Assembly (NCBI RefSeq): GCF_000429485.1
Contig: NZ_AUBY01000019.1
Span: 1 to 64,000, forward strand
DNA length: 64,000 bases
Origin: Aliagarivorans marinus DSM 23064
GTDB taxonomy: Bacteria; Pseudomonadota; Gammaproteobacteria; Enterobacterales; Celerinatantimonadaceae
Direction: 5' to 3'
Part shown: in pieces, positions 18,809 through 26,645 of the stretch
How the letters are laid out: the number at the start of each line of letters is the position of its first letter
Position numbering within the stretch: the first letter of the stretch is position 1
The notes under the pieces: model-generated
The model's database searches: none
Seen by the model: the letters and a program-made list of their open reading frames with translations, nothing else
Told to the model about the DNA's origin: nothing
Program-made: the position numbers and the translations under genes

Positions 18809-20980
18809 TCAGACCTTAAACTGATAGACCATTTCTTTGAGGGAAGCGGCCATATTGTCTAACTCTTTAGCAGCGCCTGCAGCCTGGTTAGCTTTGGCGT
18901 TGGCATTGCTGCACACGTGCGACACTTGCTCAATGTTTTGACTCACGACTTGGCTAGCTTGTGATTGTTCCTCCGCGGCAGTGGCAATGCTATCGATCAT
19001 GCCCGCCACATCATGCGAGCCACTGACGATATCATTTAAGCTTCCCCCCGCTTGCTCAACCAGTACCAAGCCATTCTGGACATGGTCACTGCCGCAGGTC
19101 ATTTGCTTCACCGCACAACGCGTCTGCTCTTGTATTTGCTCGATCGACAGGCTTATCTCTTGGGTTGCAGAGCTAGTACGATCGGCTAGCGCCCGCACTT
19201 CTTCCGCGACCACCGCAAAACCGCGTCCAGCCTCCCCCGCGCGCGCAGCTTCAATAGCGGCATTTAATGCCAGTAGGTTAGTCTGCTCAGCAATACCACT
19301 AATTACCTGTACAATATCGCCAATCTGCTCGCTGCGAGTAACTAACTCACTCACACTCTCTGATGATGCAGATACCGCCTGATTGATCTCGTTCATCCCC
19401 TCGATCGTGTCGCGCACAACACTCCCCCCGGTTTGCGCGGTTTCTCCGGCAGATTGGGCACTAGAGGTTGCTTCTGCTGATTTCAGCGCAACCTCTTGAA
19501 TACTGGATGCCATCTGGTCGATGGATACGGAGATCTGACTGAATTGCTCGGTCTGCTGTTCTAACTCTTGCGCCATAGACTCATTCGCTTGGGATATGGA
19601 CTTGGAGCCCTGCGCAACATTGTCGGTGGTGCGCAACACTTGGCGCATCGCTTGGTTGGTTTTGTTCACGGCTTGATTGTAACTGTCGGCCATTCGCCCC
19701 AACACATCACGTGATTTCACTTCAATGCTGGCGGTAAGATCTCCCTGCGCCATTGAGGCCAGTCCACTGGCAACAGCATTAACCGGCACGGTGATAGAGC
19801 GAAGTACCAAGTAAAAGGTGAGACAACCTAGCAAGATAGCCAACAACGAGCCCAATAGCATCGCGCGATTGCTGTTGGTTAGCTCTGCCTCGGCAACGGC
19901 TCTGCGCTGCTCCATCCGCACTTGCTCAGCAGCGATAAACTCACTACTTTGTTGGCGAAAGTGATCAAAATAGACTCGACCACGTGCCTCTCCCACCAGC
20001 CGCGCCATGTCATTCATCGATTTAGCATCGCCAATCTCAGAGCGCAGCAAAATGTTTGAGTCGACAACTTGCCGCTGCCATTGAACCAGTGATTGCTCCA
20101 TTTCCTCTAAAAGCTGCAGCTGCTCGGGAGCATCAGCCATCACTTTCCGAAGGTATTCCAGCGATTCATCAAAGCTATCCTCCCCGTCGTAATAGGGCTC
20201 CAGAAAGTCACCATCGCCTGAGAGCATGTAGCCACGCATACCATTTTCCATGTTAAGCACCGCAACAAGTAGCGAGTCTGCCTCGGCAATCGACTGATAG
20301 GTATGCCAGACCTGCGCGCCTGCATCATTCAATGAATCAAGATTCTCGCTTAGCGCACCTATTTCGTAATCGGAGATGTCACCAAAGGCTATCACCGCCT
20401 CTAAGATCTGATTGCTGTTGTAATAGAACTCACTATTGGCCTGTTGACGCTGGCTCAGTGCTACTTTCTCGCGGCGTACAAACTCATCAAGTTTGCTGGT
20501 AATCGCATCGATAAACACTTTGCCATGAGCTTGTGCTATCACGTCAGCCACATCGTCCATAGTCTTCGCGTGATCAACGGCTCTGCGCAAGGTAATTGCT
20601 GGCTTGCTCTCCTCCTCCAACCAACGTTGGATAGCTCCCTCCATCTCGGCGAGACGCGCCAGTTGCTCGGGATCGTCACTGACCATCCCTGAAAGCGATT
20701 CTATTAAGTCAAAAAAAACTTCCAGGCCGTCGTTGTAGGGCTCCAGGAAACGCCTCTCCCCTGCCAGCAAATAGCCTCGCATGCCCGTTTCCATATTGAT
20801 TGCTGCGGCTTCTAAACGCATAGCCTGCTCGACAACATGTTGGGCTTGTGCCACATGCTGGTTCGTGACCATTTGGTGATTGGCGCTATTGACCGATACC
20901 AACGACAATACCATCAGCAACAACAACGGTATTCCTGTACCTACAGCGAGCTTACTTGCAACCGATAACTTCTGAAACAT
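18809..20980 (-). CDS. Methyl-accepting chemotaxis protein with two CHASE3 domains (paralogue)
   Basis: I start this receptor at ATG 20980, with GGAGG eight bases upstream. This gives 723 residues, the same length as the downstream paralogue; an earlier in-frame codon adds 34 unlike residues. The architecture is identical: membrane helix, two CHASE3 domains (each with [13 protein letters not shown] or [13 protein letters not shown]), membrane helix, HAMP and a signalling domain with [22 protein letters not shown]. The signalling half is nearly the same as in the paralogue, while the sensory half has diverged strongly ([10 protein letters not shown]-like, acidic residues). That is what a duplication followed by sensory specialisation would leave. 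The C-terminus is again VYQFKV, without a docking pentapeptide. Confidence 0.92.
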   Translation of the reverse strand: MFQKLSVASKLAVGTGIPLLLLMVLSLVSVNSANHQMVTNQHVAQAQHVVEQAMRLEAAAINMETGMRGYLLAGERRFLEPYNDGLEVFFDLIESLSGMVSDDPEQLARLAEMEGAIQRWLEEESKPAITLRRAVDHAKTMDDVADVIAQAHGKVFIDAITSKLDEFVRREKVALSQRQQANSEFYYNSNQILEAVIAFGDISDYEIGALSENLDSLNDAGAQVWHTYQSIAEADSLLVAVLNMENGMRGYMLSGDGDFLEPYYDGEDSFDESLEYLRKVMADAPEQLQLLEEMEQSLVQWQRQVVDSNILLRSEIGDAKSMNDMARLVGEARGRVYFDHFRQQSSEFIAAEQVRMEQRRAVAEAELTNSNRAMLLGSLLAILLGCLTFYLVLRSITVPVNAVASGLASMAQGDLTASIEVKSRDVLGRMADSYNQAVNKTNQAMRQVLRTTDNVAQGSKSISQANESMAQELEQQTEQFSQISVSIDQMASSIQEVALKSAEATSSAQSAGETAQTGGSVVRDTIEGMNEINQAVSASSESVSELVTRSEQIGDIVQVISGIAEQTNLLALNAAIEAARAGEAGRGFAVVAEEVRALADRTSSATQEISLSIEQIQEQTRCAVKQMTCGSDHVQNGLVLVEQAGGSLNDIVSGSHDVAGMIDSIATAAEEQSQASQVVSQNIEQVSHVCSNANAKANQAAGAAKELDNMAASLKEMVYQFKV

Positions 20981-21234
20981 CGCAATTTCCTCCATGAAAT
21001 CTTCTACATCCGTTGCCGTTATTCGATAAACACCAGACAAGATGAACACTTTTTGCACACCCCTTATACAGGCTAGCTGCAACAGCTTGCATATTTAACA
21101 GTAAAGACTGTGATCAAGCTTGCTGTAGAGTCGCAACCCACCCATAAAACTGATAGGTAATTAACTTTAAATTCAGCTACTTAAATAACAATAAAATTGA
21201 TATAAAAAGCTCAGAGGAACGACTGACATTGCCC

Positions 21235-21248
21235 TTGGTTATAACCAA
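21235..21248. repeat. Perfect 14-bp palindrome TTGGTTATAACCAA
   Basis: A perfect palindrome 22 bases upstream of the small reading frame at 21271. Its size and symmetry fit a dimeric regulator's operator. The central TATAAC could also serve as a -10 element. Confidence 0.45.
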
Positions 21249-21270
21249 ATGGAACGATGGAGTACCTGAA

Positions 21271-21378
21271 ATGAGAATGCGCTACCACCTTACACACACC
21301 GCGAAATCACTCAGCGGGTTTTACATGAAAGCAGGTGCGTTAACACTTGCTCAAATACTCACTGGTAGGATTAGTTAA
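21271..21378 (+). CDS. Possible 35-residue small protein or leader peptide
   Basis: A 35-codon frame with a plausible ribosome site (GGAG, eight bases before ATG) encodes a basic peptide starting MRMRYHLTHTAKSLSGFY. Its TAA stop overlaps the first base pairs of a terminator-like hairpin. A palindrome lies just upstream. This set (operator, small frame, terminator) is what one expects of a small independent transcript or an attenuator leader ahead of the large oxidoreductase operon. No amino acid is strongly enriched, so a classic attenuation leader is not obvious. I do not recognise the sequence. Confidence 0.3.
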   Translation: MRMRYHLTHTAKSLSGFYMKAGALTLAQILTGRIS

Positions 21379-21403
21379 ACACACAAAATTAGTGTGTGTT
21401 TTT
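21377..21403 (+). terminator. Terminator-like hairpin upstream of the oxidoreductase operon
   Basis: AAACACAC (21377-21384) pairs with GTGTGTTT (21394-21401), and a run of five T follows. It ends whatever is transcribed from about 21.2 kb, 220 bases before the 2-oxoacid oxidoreductase gene. Confidence 0.6.
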
Positions 21404-21623
21404 GTGAAGGCGGGTACAAGCTGGGCTGGACATTTCGTGTACTATTTTAGCAATAACTGTAGGCCTGTCTGACTAACGTAGTATCTGTGCTCAATGGCTT
21501 TTTCGGTACTGCTTGGAAGACGGGCGTTTGTCATTTGTTGTAAGCCATTAAACAGGCCGCGCATCGACTAAAACCGTCAAAGAATCGGTGTTTATGCGCA
21601 TTCGCCAAGGAGAGTAGTACGCT

Positions 21624-24600
21624 ATGCTAGAGACACATGCAAATACCGGATCCCCTGAACAGTCTTCCCAAAACGATAATCTCATTTCCTCTACCGACAC
21701 CCCTAAGTACACTGGCACCGACACCGTAATCCACGGTAATGGCGCAGTTGCCCATGTGATGTCGCAGGTATGTGGCGGTGTAATTGGCTATCCCATCACC
21801 CCCTCCACCGAGATCTCCGAGCTCTACGAAGCCTTCCGCGCCCAAGGCGGCTGCAACGTGTGGGGCGAGCATCCGTTTTTCTTCGAGCCAGAGGGTGAAC
21901 ACTCGGCGCAAAGTGGTGCGCTTGGCGCGGTGTTAACCGGCGGCAAGTACATCTCCAATGCCTCCTCCAGCCAAGGGGTGCTGTACGGACTGGAATCGCA
22001 CTACGTTACCGTGGGTAAGAAAGCCGCCGGCTTTGTGCTGCAAGTTGCCGCGCGCTCGGTTTCACGCCACTCTCTGAATGTGATGGCCGGGCACGACGAT
22101 ATCTACGCCCTGCTCTCAGCGGGCTACACCACCTTATTTGCCAGCAATGCCCAGCAAGCGGCCGACTTAGCCGCCATCTCTTACCGGGTCAGCGCGCTGT
22201 CGCTGATCCCAGTGGCCAACACCATGGATGGCTTTGCCACCAGCCATATTCAAAGCGAGGTGAAGCTACCCGAGCCTGCGTTGCTGCAAGAGTACTTGGG
22301 CGACCCGAGCTCGCGCATCCCCGCCCCCAGCGAAGCCCAGCGCATGCTCTACGGCGCCAAAGGTCGGGTATGGCAGCTGCAGCAGTTTATCGACAAGTAC
22401 CGCGACCAGTTCTGGCCAGAGCAAGCCGCCAAGCTGGCGGCCTACCTCACCGAGCATGACGCGATTGAGCAAGACAGCCAAGCCGCGCTTATTGAGCCCA
22501 CCTTGGCCTTTGTGCCTGAGCAGCTACATGCCCGCTGGCAGCGCGCCTGGAAGAACGCTTACGAGAAAGGCACGCGTCAGCTAGTGCCCGCGCTGGTCGA
22601 CCCGCATAACCCGGGCCTAACCGGCGGGGTGCAAAACCAACCGGATTATCAAGCCGGTATCGTCGATCATCGCGCCCACTTCCAAAGCGATGTGCCGCGC
22701 TTTATCGAGCAAGCGATGGCTGAATATGGTGCCCTCACCGGCCGCCACTACAGCCCGGTAATGGACTATCGCTGCGACGATGCCGACTATGTGCTGATTG
22801 GCCTGGGCTCGGTCACCGACGACGCCGAAGCCGTGGCCGACTACCTGCGCGAGCAAGGCCAAAAGGTCGGGGTTATCTCCATCAAACAGCTACAGCCCTT
22901 CCCCGCCGCACAGCTGGTAGAAAAGCTGGCAGGCAAACGCGCCATCACGGTGCTGGAGCGCTGCGATGAAACCCGCCTGACCGCGCGAGTCTCCGGCGCA
23001 CTGTTTAAGGCGCTGGAGAATAACAGCAACCCTCGCCACAAAGACATTCCAGCGCTGAGTGAGTTGCCGACTCTGAGCACCGGTGTATTCGGCCTGGGCG
23101 GACACGACCTGCAGCCGCGCCACCTGATTGCGGCCTTTAGCAACATGATGAGCGAGCAGGCCAAGCCGTTCTTCTATCTGGGCAGCCAGTTCTTTGATGA
23201 GCAAGCCCAAGGCCAGCTTAAACTGGTACAACAGCGCCTGCGTGAGGCCTACCCTGACACCGAGATGATGGCGCTGGAGACCGGCGACAACCCGAACCTA
23301 CTGCCTGACGATGCCATGCGGGTGCGCTTCCACTCGGTGGGCGGCTACGGCACCATCGCCACCGGTAAGTTACTCACCGACATCCTCTCTGGCGCGCTGG
23401 GGCTGCACTCTAAATCCATGCCGAAATACGGCTCGGAGAAAAGCGGTGCACCGACCAACTTCTTTATCACCCTATCGCCCGAGCCAATCAAGCTGACCAA
23501 CGCTGAGCTGTTGGATGTGGAAGTGGTGCTCTCTCCCGACCACAAGGTGTTTATGCACACCAACCCTCTGGCCGGGCTGCGCGACAACGGCACCTTTATC
23601 CTGCAAACCCACCACACCCCTGAGCAGGTATGGCAGGAGCTACCAGCCGCTGCGCGCGAGACCATCCGCAGCAAGAATATCGACTTCTTTATTGTTGATG
23701 CCTTCAAAGTAGCCAAGCAGCATGCTCCCTCACCGGATCTGGAGATCCGTATGATGGGTATCGCCTTTATTGGTGCGCTGTGTGGCCATGCCCGTCAGGT
23801 CACCCACGGCAGCGATGCCAGCCAGATGCTGGAGCGGATCAGCCAGCAGATTAACAAGAAGTTTGGCGCCAAAGGCGAGAAGGTGGTGGCCGGTAATATG
23901 GCGGTGATCCGCGACGGTATCGCCGCAACCATGAAGGTGGACTATCAGGCCTTTGCCGATGCTCCCACAGCGACCAACGGCTCTGTAACGCTAGCAGCCC
24001 AAGCCAAGAACAGCGCCAGCTGCGGCCTGTTCGACCAAGAGTACTTCGATAACATCGCCGGTCAGCGCTATGCCGATGGCTCTATTGGCGAAGCGCCAGT
24101 GCTACCGGGCGCGGGGATGTTTATGCCACCCGCCAGTGCGGTCACCAAAGACAAGGGCTTGTTCCGCCTCAATGTGCCCGCCTTCGACCCGGATAAATGT
24201 ACCGGCTGTATGGAGTGCACCATCGCCTGTCCCGACGGCGCTATTCCCAACGCGGTCCACGAGCTACGCGATGTGCTGGGCTATGCCGCCCAGCAGTTGA
24301 TTTTGCCGCCCGCGCAAAGCGAGCAGCTAAAAGCCCAGCTACCAAGCTTGGTAGACGCCGTACGCCACAGCTACCGCTCGGCAGCCAAAGACGAAGCCCT
24401 GCCGCTTAGCCAAGCGGTGCGTCGCGCCGGCGAGCAAACCAGCCTCGACCCACTGCTGCAGCAACAGCTGCCAACACTCAGTGGCATTGTCGATAGCCTG
24501 CCCATGGCCCGCACCAAGCCTTTCTTCGATGCCATGGAAGCGTCCATACCCGGTAGTGGCGGCTTGTTCTCGGTCAGTGTTGATCCGGCCAAGTGCAGCG

Positions 24601-26645
24601 GCTGTATGGAATGTGTCGATGTGTGCGGCCCCAATGCACTGAGCAAAGTGCGCCAAAGCAGCATCCTCAACGAGCAGATGAAGCAAAGCTTCCAGACGCT
24701 GAACAACCTCCCGGCCACCCCTGCCCGCTTTGTTGAGCCGGGGCTAAGTCAGCCGGCCGAGGCCAAGCGCCTGCTGCTAGATCGCGAGAACTACTACGCC
24801 ATGAGCGCCGGGCACGGTGCCTGTCGCGGCTGTGGCGAGGTCACCGCCCTGCGCCTGGTCACCTCGGTCAATCGTGCCCTGCAACAGCAACGCTATCAGC
24901 ACCACACCACGCAACTGGAGCAAACCTTAGAGCAGCTACAAAGCAAGCGTGAGCAATGCGCGGCTGATGCTAGCCGCCAGCAGCGCATCGATGACACCAT
25001 CTCCCTGCTAGAGCAACGTCTATACCAGTTCGAGCATGGCCCCAGCGGCAATGGCCCGGCCAGCGCGCTGATTGCCAACGCCACCGGCTGTAGCAGCGTT
25101 TATGCCTCCACCTTCCCTTCAAACCCCTACCACGACCCATGGGTAAACAGCCTGTTCCAAGACACTCCGGCAGTGGCCAAGGGCCTGTTTGAAGGTGAAG
25201 CCGCCAACCAACTGGCGCAAATCAAGGCGCTTCGAGTGGCCAAGCTAGAGCTCGAAGACATGTACCAAAGCGAGGTGCACGACCGCCAGCTACGTTACCT
25301 GCAGTGGAACCAACTGTCGGAGCAAGAGCTAGCGCTGCTGCCAACGGTATTCAGTATTGGCGGCGATGGCGCCACCTACGATATCGGCTTTGGCGCGCTG
25401 TCGCGGCTGCTCACCACCTCTACCCCCATCAAGGTGGTGGTGCTGGATACCGGCAGCTACTCCAATACCGGCGGGCAGGCCTCCACCGCCAGCTTTACCG
25501 CGCAAGACTCTGATCTAAGCCGGGTCGGCGCAGCCCATAGCGGTAAGCAGGAGGCGCGTAAAGAGCTGGGCATTATCGCCAGCTTCCACCCGAAAGTGTT
25601 GGTGGTGCAAACCTCCACCGCCCTGCAGGGCCACTTTATGGGCAACCTGATGAACTACCTCAACTATCAGCAAGGCCCAGCGCTGTTCGATGTGTACACG
25701 CCGTGTATGGGCGAGCACGGTATCGCCGATGACGCCAGCACCCGCCACTCGCGCCTGGCAGTTGAGAGCCGGATGAATCCGGTGTTTGTCCACGACCCAC
25801 GCCAAGGCAGCAGCCTGGCCGAACGACTGTCGCTGGACGGCAACCCCGAGCAAACCCAAGACTGGGCAAGCCACACCCTGAGCTACCTTGATGATGACGG
25901 GATGACCGAGCTGAAAACCGTGCCCTTTACCCCGGCCGATTTCGCGCTCTACGAAGGTCGCTTTAAAAAGCACTTCCGCCCCCTCAAGCAGGATGAGCAA
26001 GCTTGTGAGCTAGCCAGTTATCTCGCCCAAGATAGTGAGCAGCGCGGCAGCCAAACACCGTTTATCTGGGCGGTTAACAAGCAGCGCAAGCTCAGCCAAT
26101 TAGCGGTATCGCCAAGCATTATCGCCCTGTGTGAAGAGCGCCTTCGCAACTGGCGGATGCTGCAATACCTCTCCGGCCAGTATCGCGCCCAGCTCGAGCA
26201 AGGCTTTAAAGCTGAAATCGCTCAGTGGCAGCAGCGCTACCAGCAAGCGGTTGATACCAACGAGCAAACCATCGAGTCGGTGGCCAATGGCCTGGCCGAG
26301 CTGGCTTTGACCAGTGGCTCGTCAGCGGCAATCCCCGTTACTCAGCTAGACGCCTCGCCAAGCGCGGCCCAGCCGGCCAGCGATGCGCCAGTAGTGGCGA
26401 TTGCCGACGAACAGCAGGCCCAATGCACCGATTGCAAGACCTGCTATCAGCAGCTACCGCAGCTGTTTGAGAAGACCACCATTGTGGTCGATGGCGAGGC
26501 GAAAACCGTGAGCCGCGTGCTGCCTGCGGCCGAGAGCGTTGCGCTCAGCGATGAGCTGGCCTCTCAGCTCATCCGGGTGGCCGATGAGTGCGATGCTGAG
26601 ATCATCAGCGTCAACCTGGTCCAAACTGCAGAGGAGAGCGCCTAA
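21624..26645 (+). CDS. Giant pyruvate:ferredoxin (2-oxoacid) oxidoreductase with C-terminal ferredoxin-like domain
   Basis: A 1673-residue single-chain 2-oxoacid:ferredoxin oxidoreductase; the usual NifJ/PFOR length is about 1,170-1,200. The order is: 2-oxoacid-binding N-domain (~35-260, IGYPITPSTEISE), a swapped-in domain II (~380-520), gamma domain (~570-720, HSVGGYGTIATGK), two [4Fe-4S] motifs (CTGCMECTIACP from C859, CSGCMECVDVC from C991), and the thiamine-diphosphate domain (GACRGCGE with C1067; GGDGATYDIGFG; DTGSYSNTGGQAS). An extra ~300 residues follow, ending in CTDCKTC (from C1601) plus a distal ADECDAE Cys, a likely single-cluster ferredoxin. AAGGAG precedes the ATG. It oxidises a 2-oxoacid, probably pyruvate, to acyl-CoA. 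Stop and start are coupled (TAATG) to the next gene, its likely electron acceptor. Confidence 0.88.
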   Translation: MLETHANTGSPEQSSQNDNLISSTDTPKYTGTDTVIHGNGAVAHVMSQVCGGVIGYPITPSTEISELYEAFRAQGGCNVWGEHPFFFEPEGEHSAQSGALGAVLTGGKYISNASSSQGVLYGLESHYVTVGKKAAGFVLQVAARSVSRHSLNVMAGHDDIYALLSAGYTTLFASNAQQAADLAAISYRVSALSLIPVANTMDGFATSHIQSEVKLPEPALLQEYLGDPSSRIPAPSEAQRMLYGAKGRVWQLQQFIDKYRDQFWPEQAAKLAAYLTEHDAIEQDSQAALIEPTLAFVPEQLHARWQRAWKNAYEKGTRQLVPALVDPHNPGLTGGVQNQPDYQAGIVDHRAHFQSDVPRFIEQAMAEYGALTGRHYSPVMDYRCDDADYVLIGLGSVTDDAEAVADYLREQGQKVGVISIKQLQPFPAAQLVEKLAGKRAITVLERCDETRLTARVSGALFKALENNSNPRHKDIPALSELPTLSTGVFGLGGHDLQPRHLIAAFSNMMSEQAKPFFYLGSQFFDEQAQGQLKLVQQRLREAYPDTEMMALETGDNPNLLPDDAMRVRFHSVGGYGTIATGKLLTDILSGALGLHSKSMPKYGSEKSGAPTNFFITLSPEPIKLTNAELLDVEVVLSPDHKVFMHTNPLAGLRDNGTFILQTHHTPEQVWQELPAAARETIRSKNIDFFIVDAFKVAKQHAPSPDLEIRMMGIAFIGALCGHARQVTHGSDASQMLERISQQINKKFGAKGEKVVAGNMAVIRDGIAATMKVDYQAFADAPTATNGSVTLAAQAKNSASCGLFDQEYFDNIAGQRYADGSIGEAPVLPGAGMFMPPASAVTKDKGLFRLNVPAFDPDKCTGCMECTIACPDGAIPNAVHELRDVLGYAAQQLILPPAQSEQLKAQLPSLVDAVRHSYRSAAKDEALPLSQAVRRAGEQTSLDPLLQQQLPTLSGIVDSLPMARTKPFFDAMEASIPGSGGLFSVSVDPAKCSGCMECVDVCGPNALSKVRQSSILNEQMKQSFQTLNNLPATPARFVEPGLSQPAEAKRLLLDRENYYAMSAGHGACRGCGEVTALRLVTSVNRALQQQRYQHHTTQLEQTLEQLQSKREQCAADASRQQRIDDTISLLEQRLYQFEHGPSGNGPASALIANATGCSSVYASTFPSNPYHDPWVNSLFQDTPAVAKGLFEGEAANQLAQIKALRVAKLELEDMYQSEVHDRQLRYLQWNQLSEQELALLPTVFSIGGDGATYDIGFGALSRLLTTSTPIKVVVLDTGSYSNTGGQASTASFTAQDSDLSRVGAAHSGKQEARKELGIIASFHPKVLVVQTSTALQGHFMGNLMNYLNYQQGPALFDVYTPCMGEHGIADDASTRHSRLAVESRMNPVFVHDPRQGSSLAERLSLDGNPEQTQDWASHTLSYLDDDGMTELKTVPFTPADFALYEGRFKKHFRPLKQDEQACELASYLAQDSEQRGSQTPFIWAVNKQRKLSQLAVSPSIIALCEERLRNWRMLQYLSGQYRAQLEQGFKAEIAQWQQRYQQAVDTNEQTIESVANGLAELALTSGSSAAIPVTQLDASPSAAQPASDAPVVAIADEQQAQCTDCKTCYQQLPQLFEKTTIVVDGEAKTVSRVLPAAESVALSDELASQLIRVADECDAEIISVNLVQTAEESA

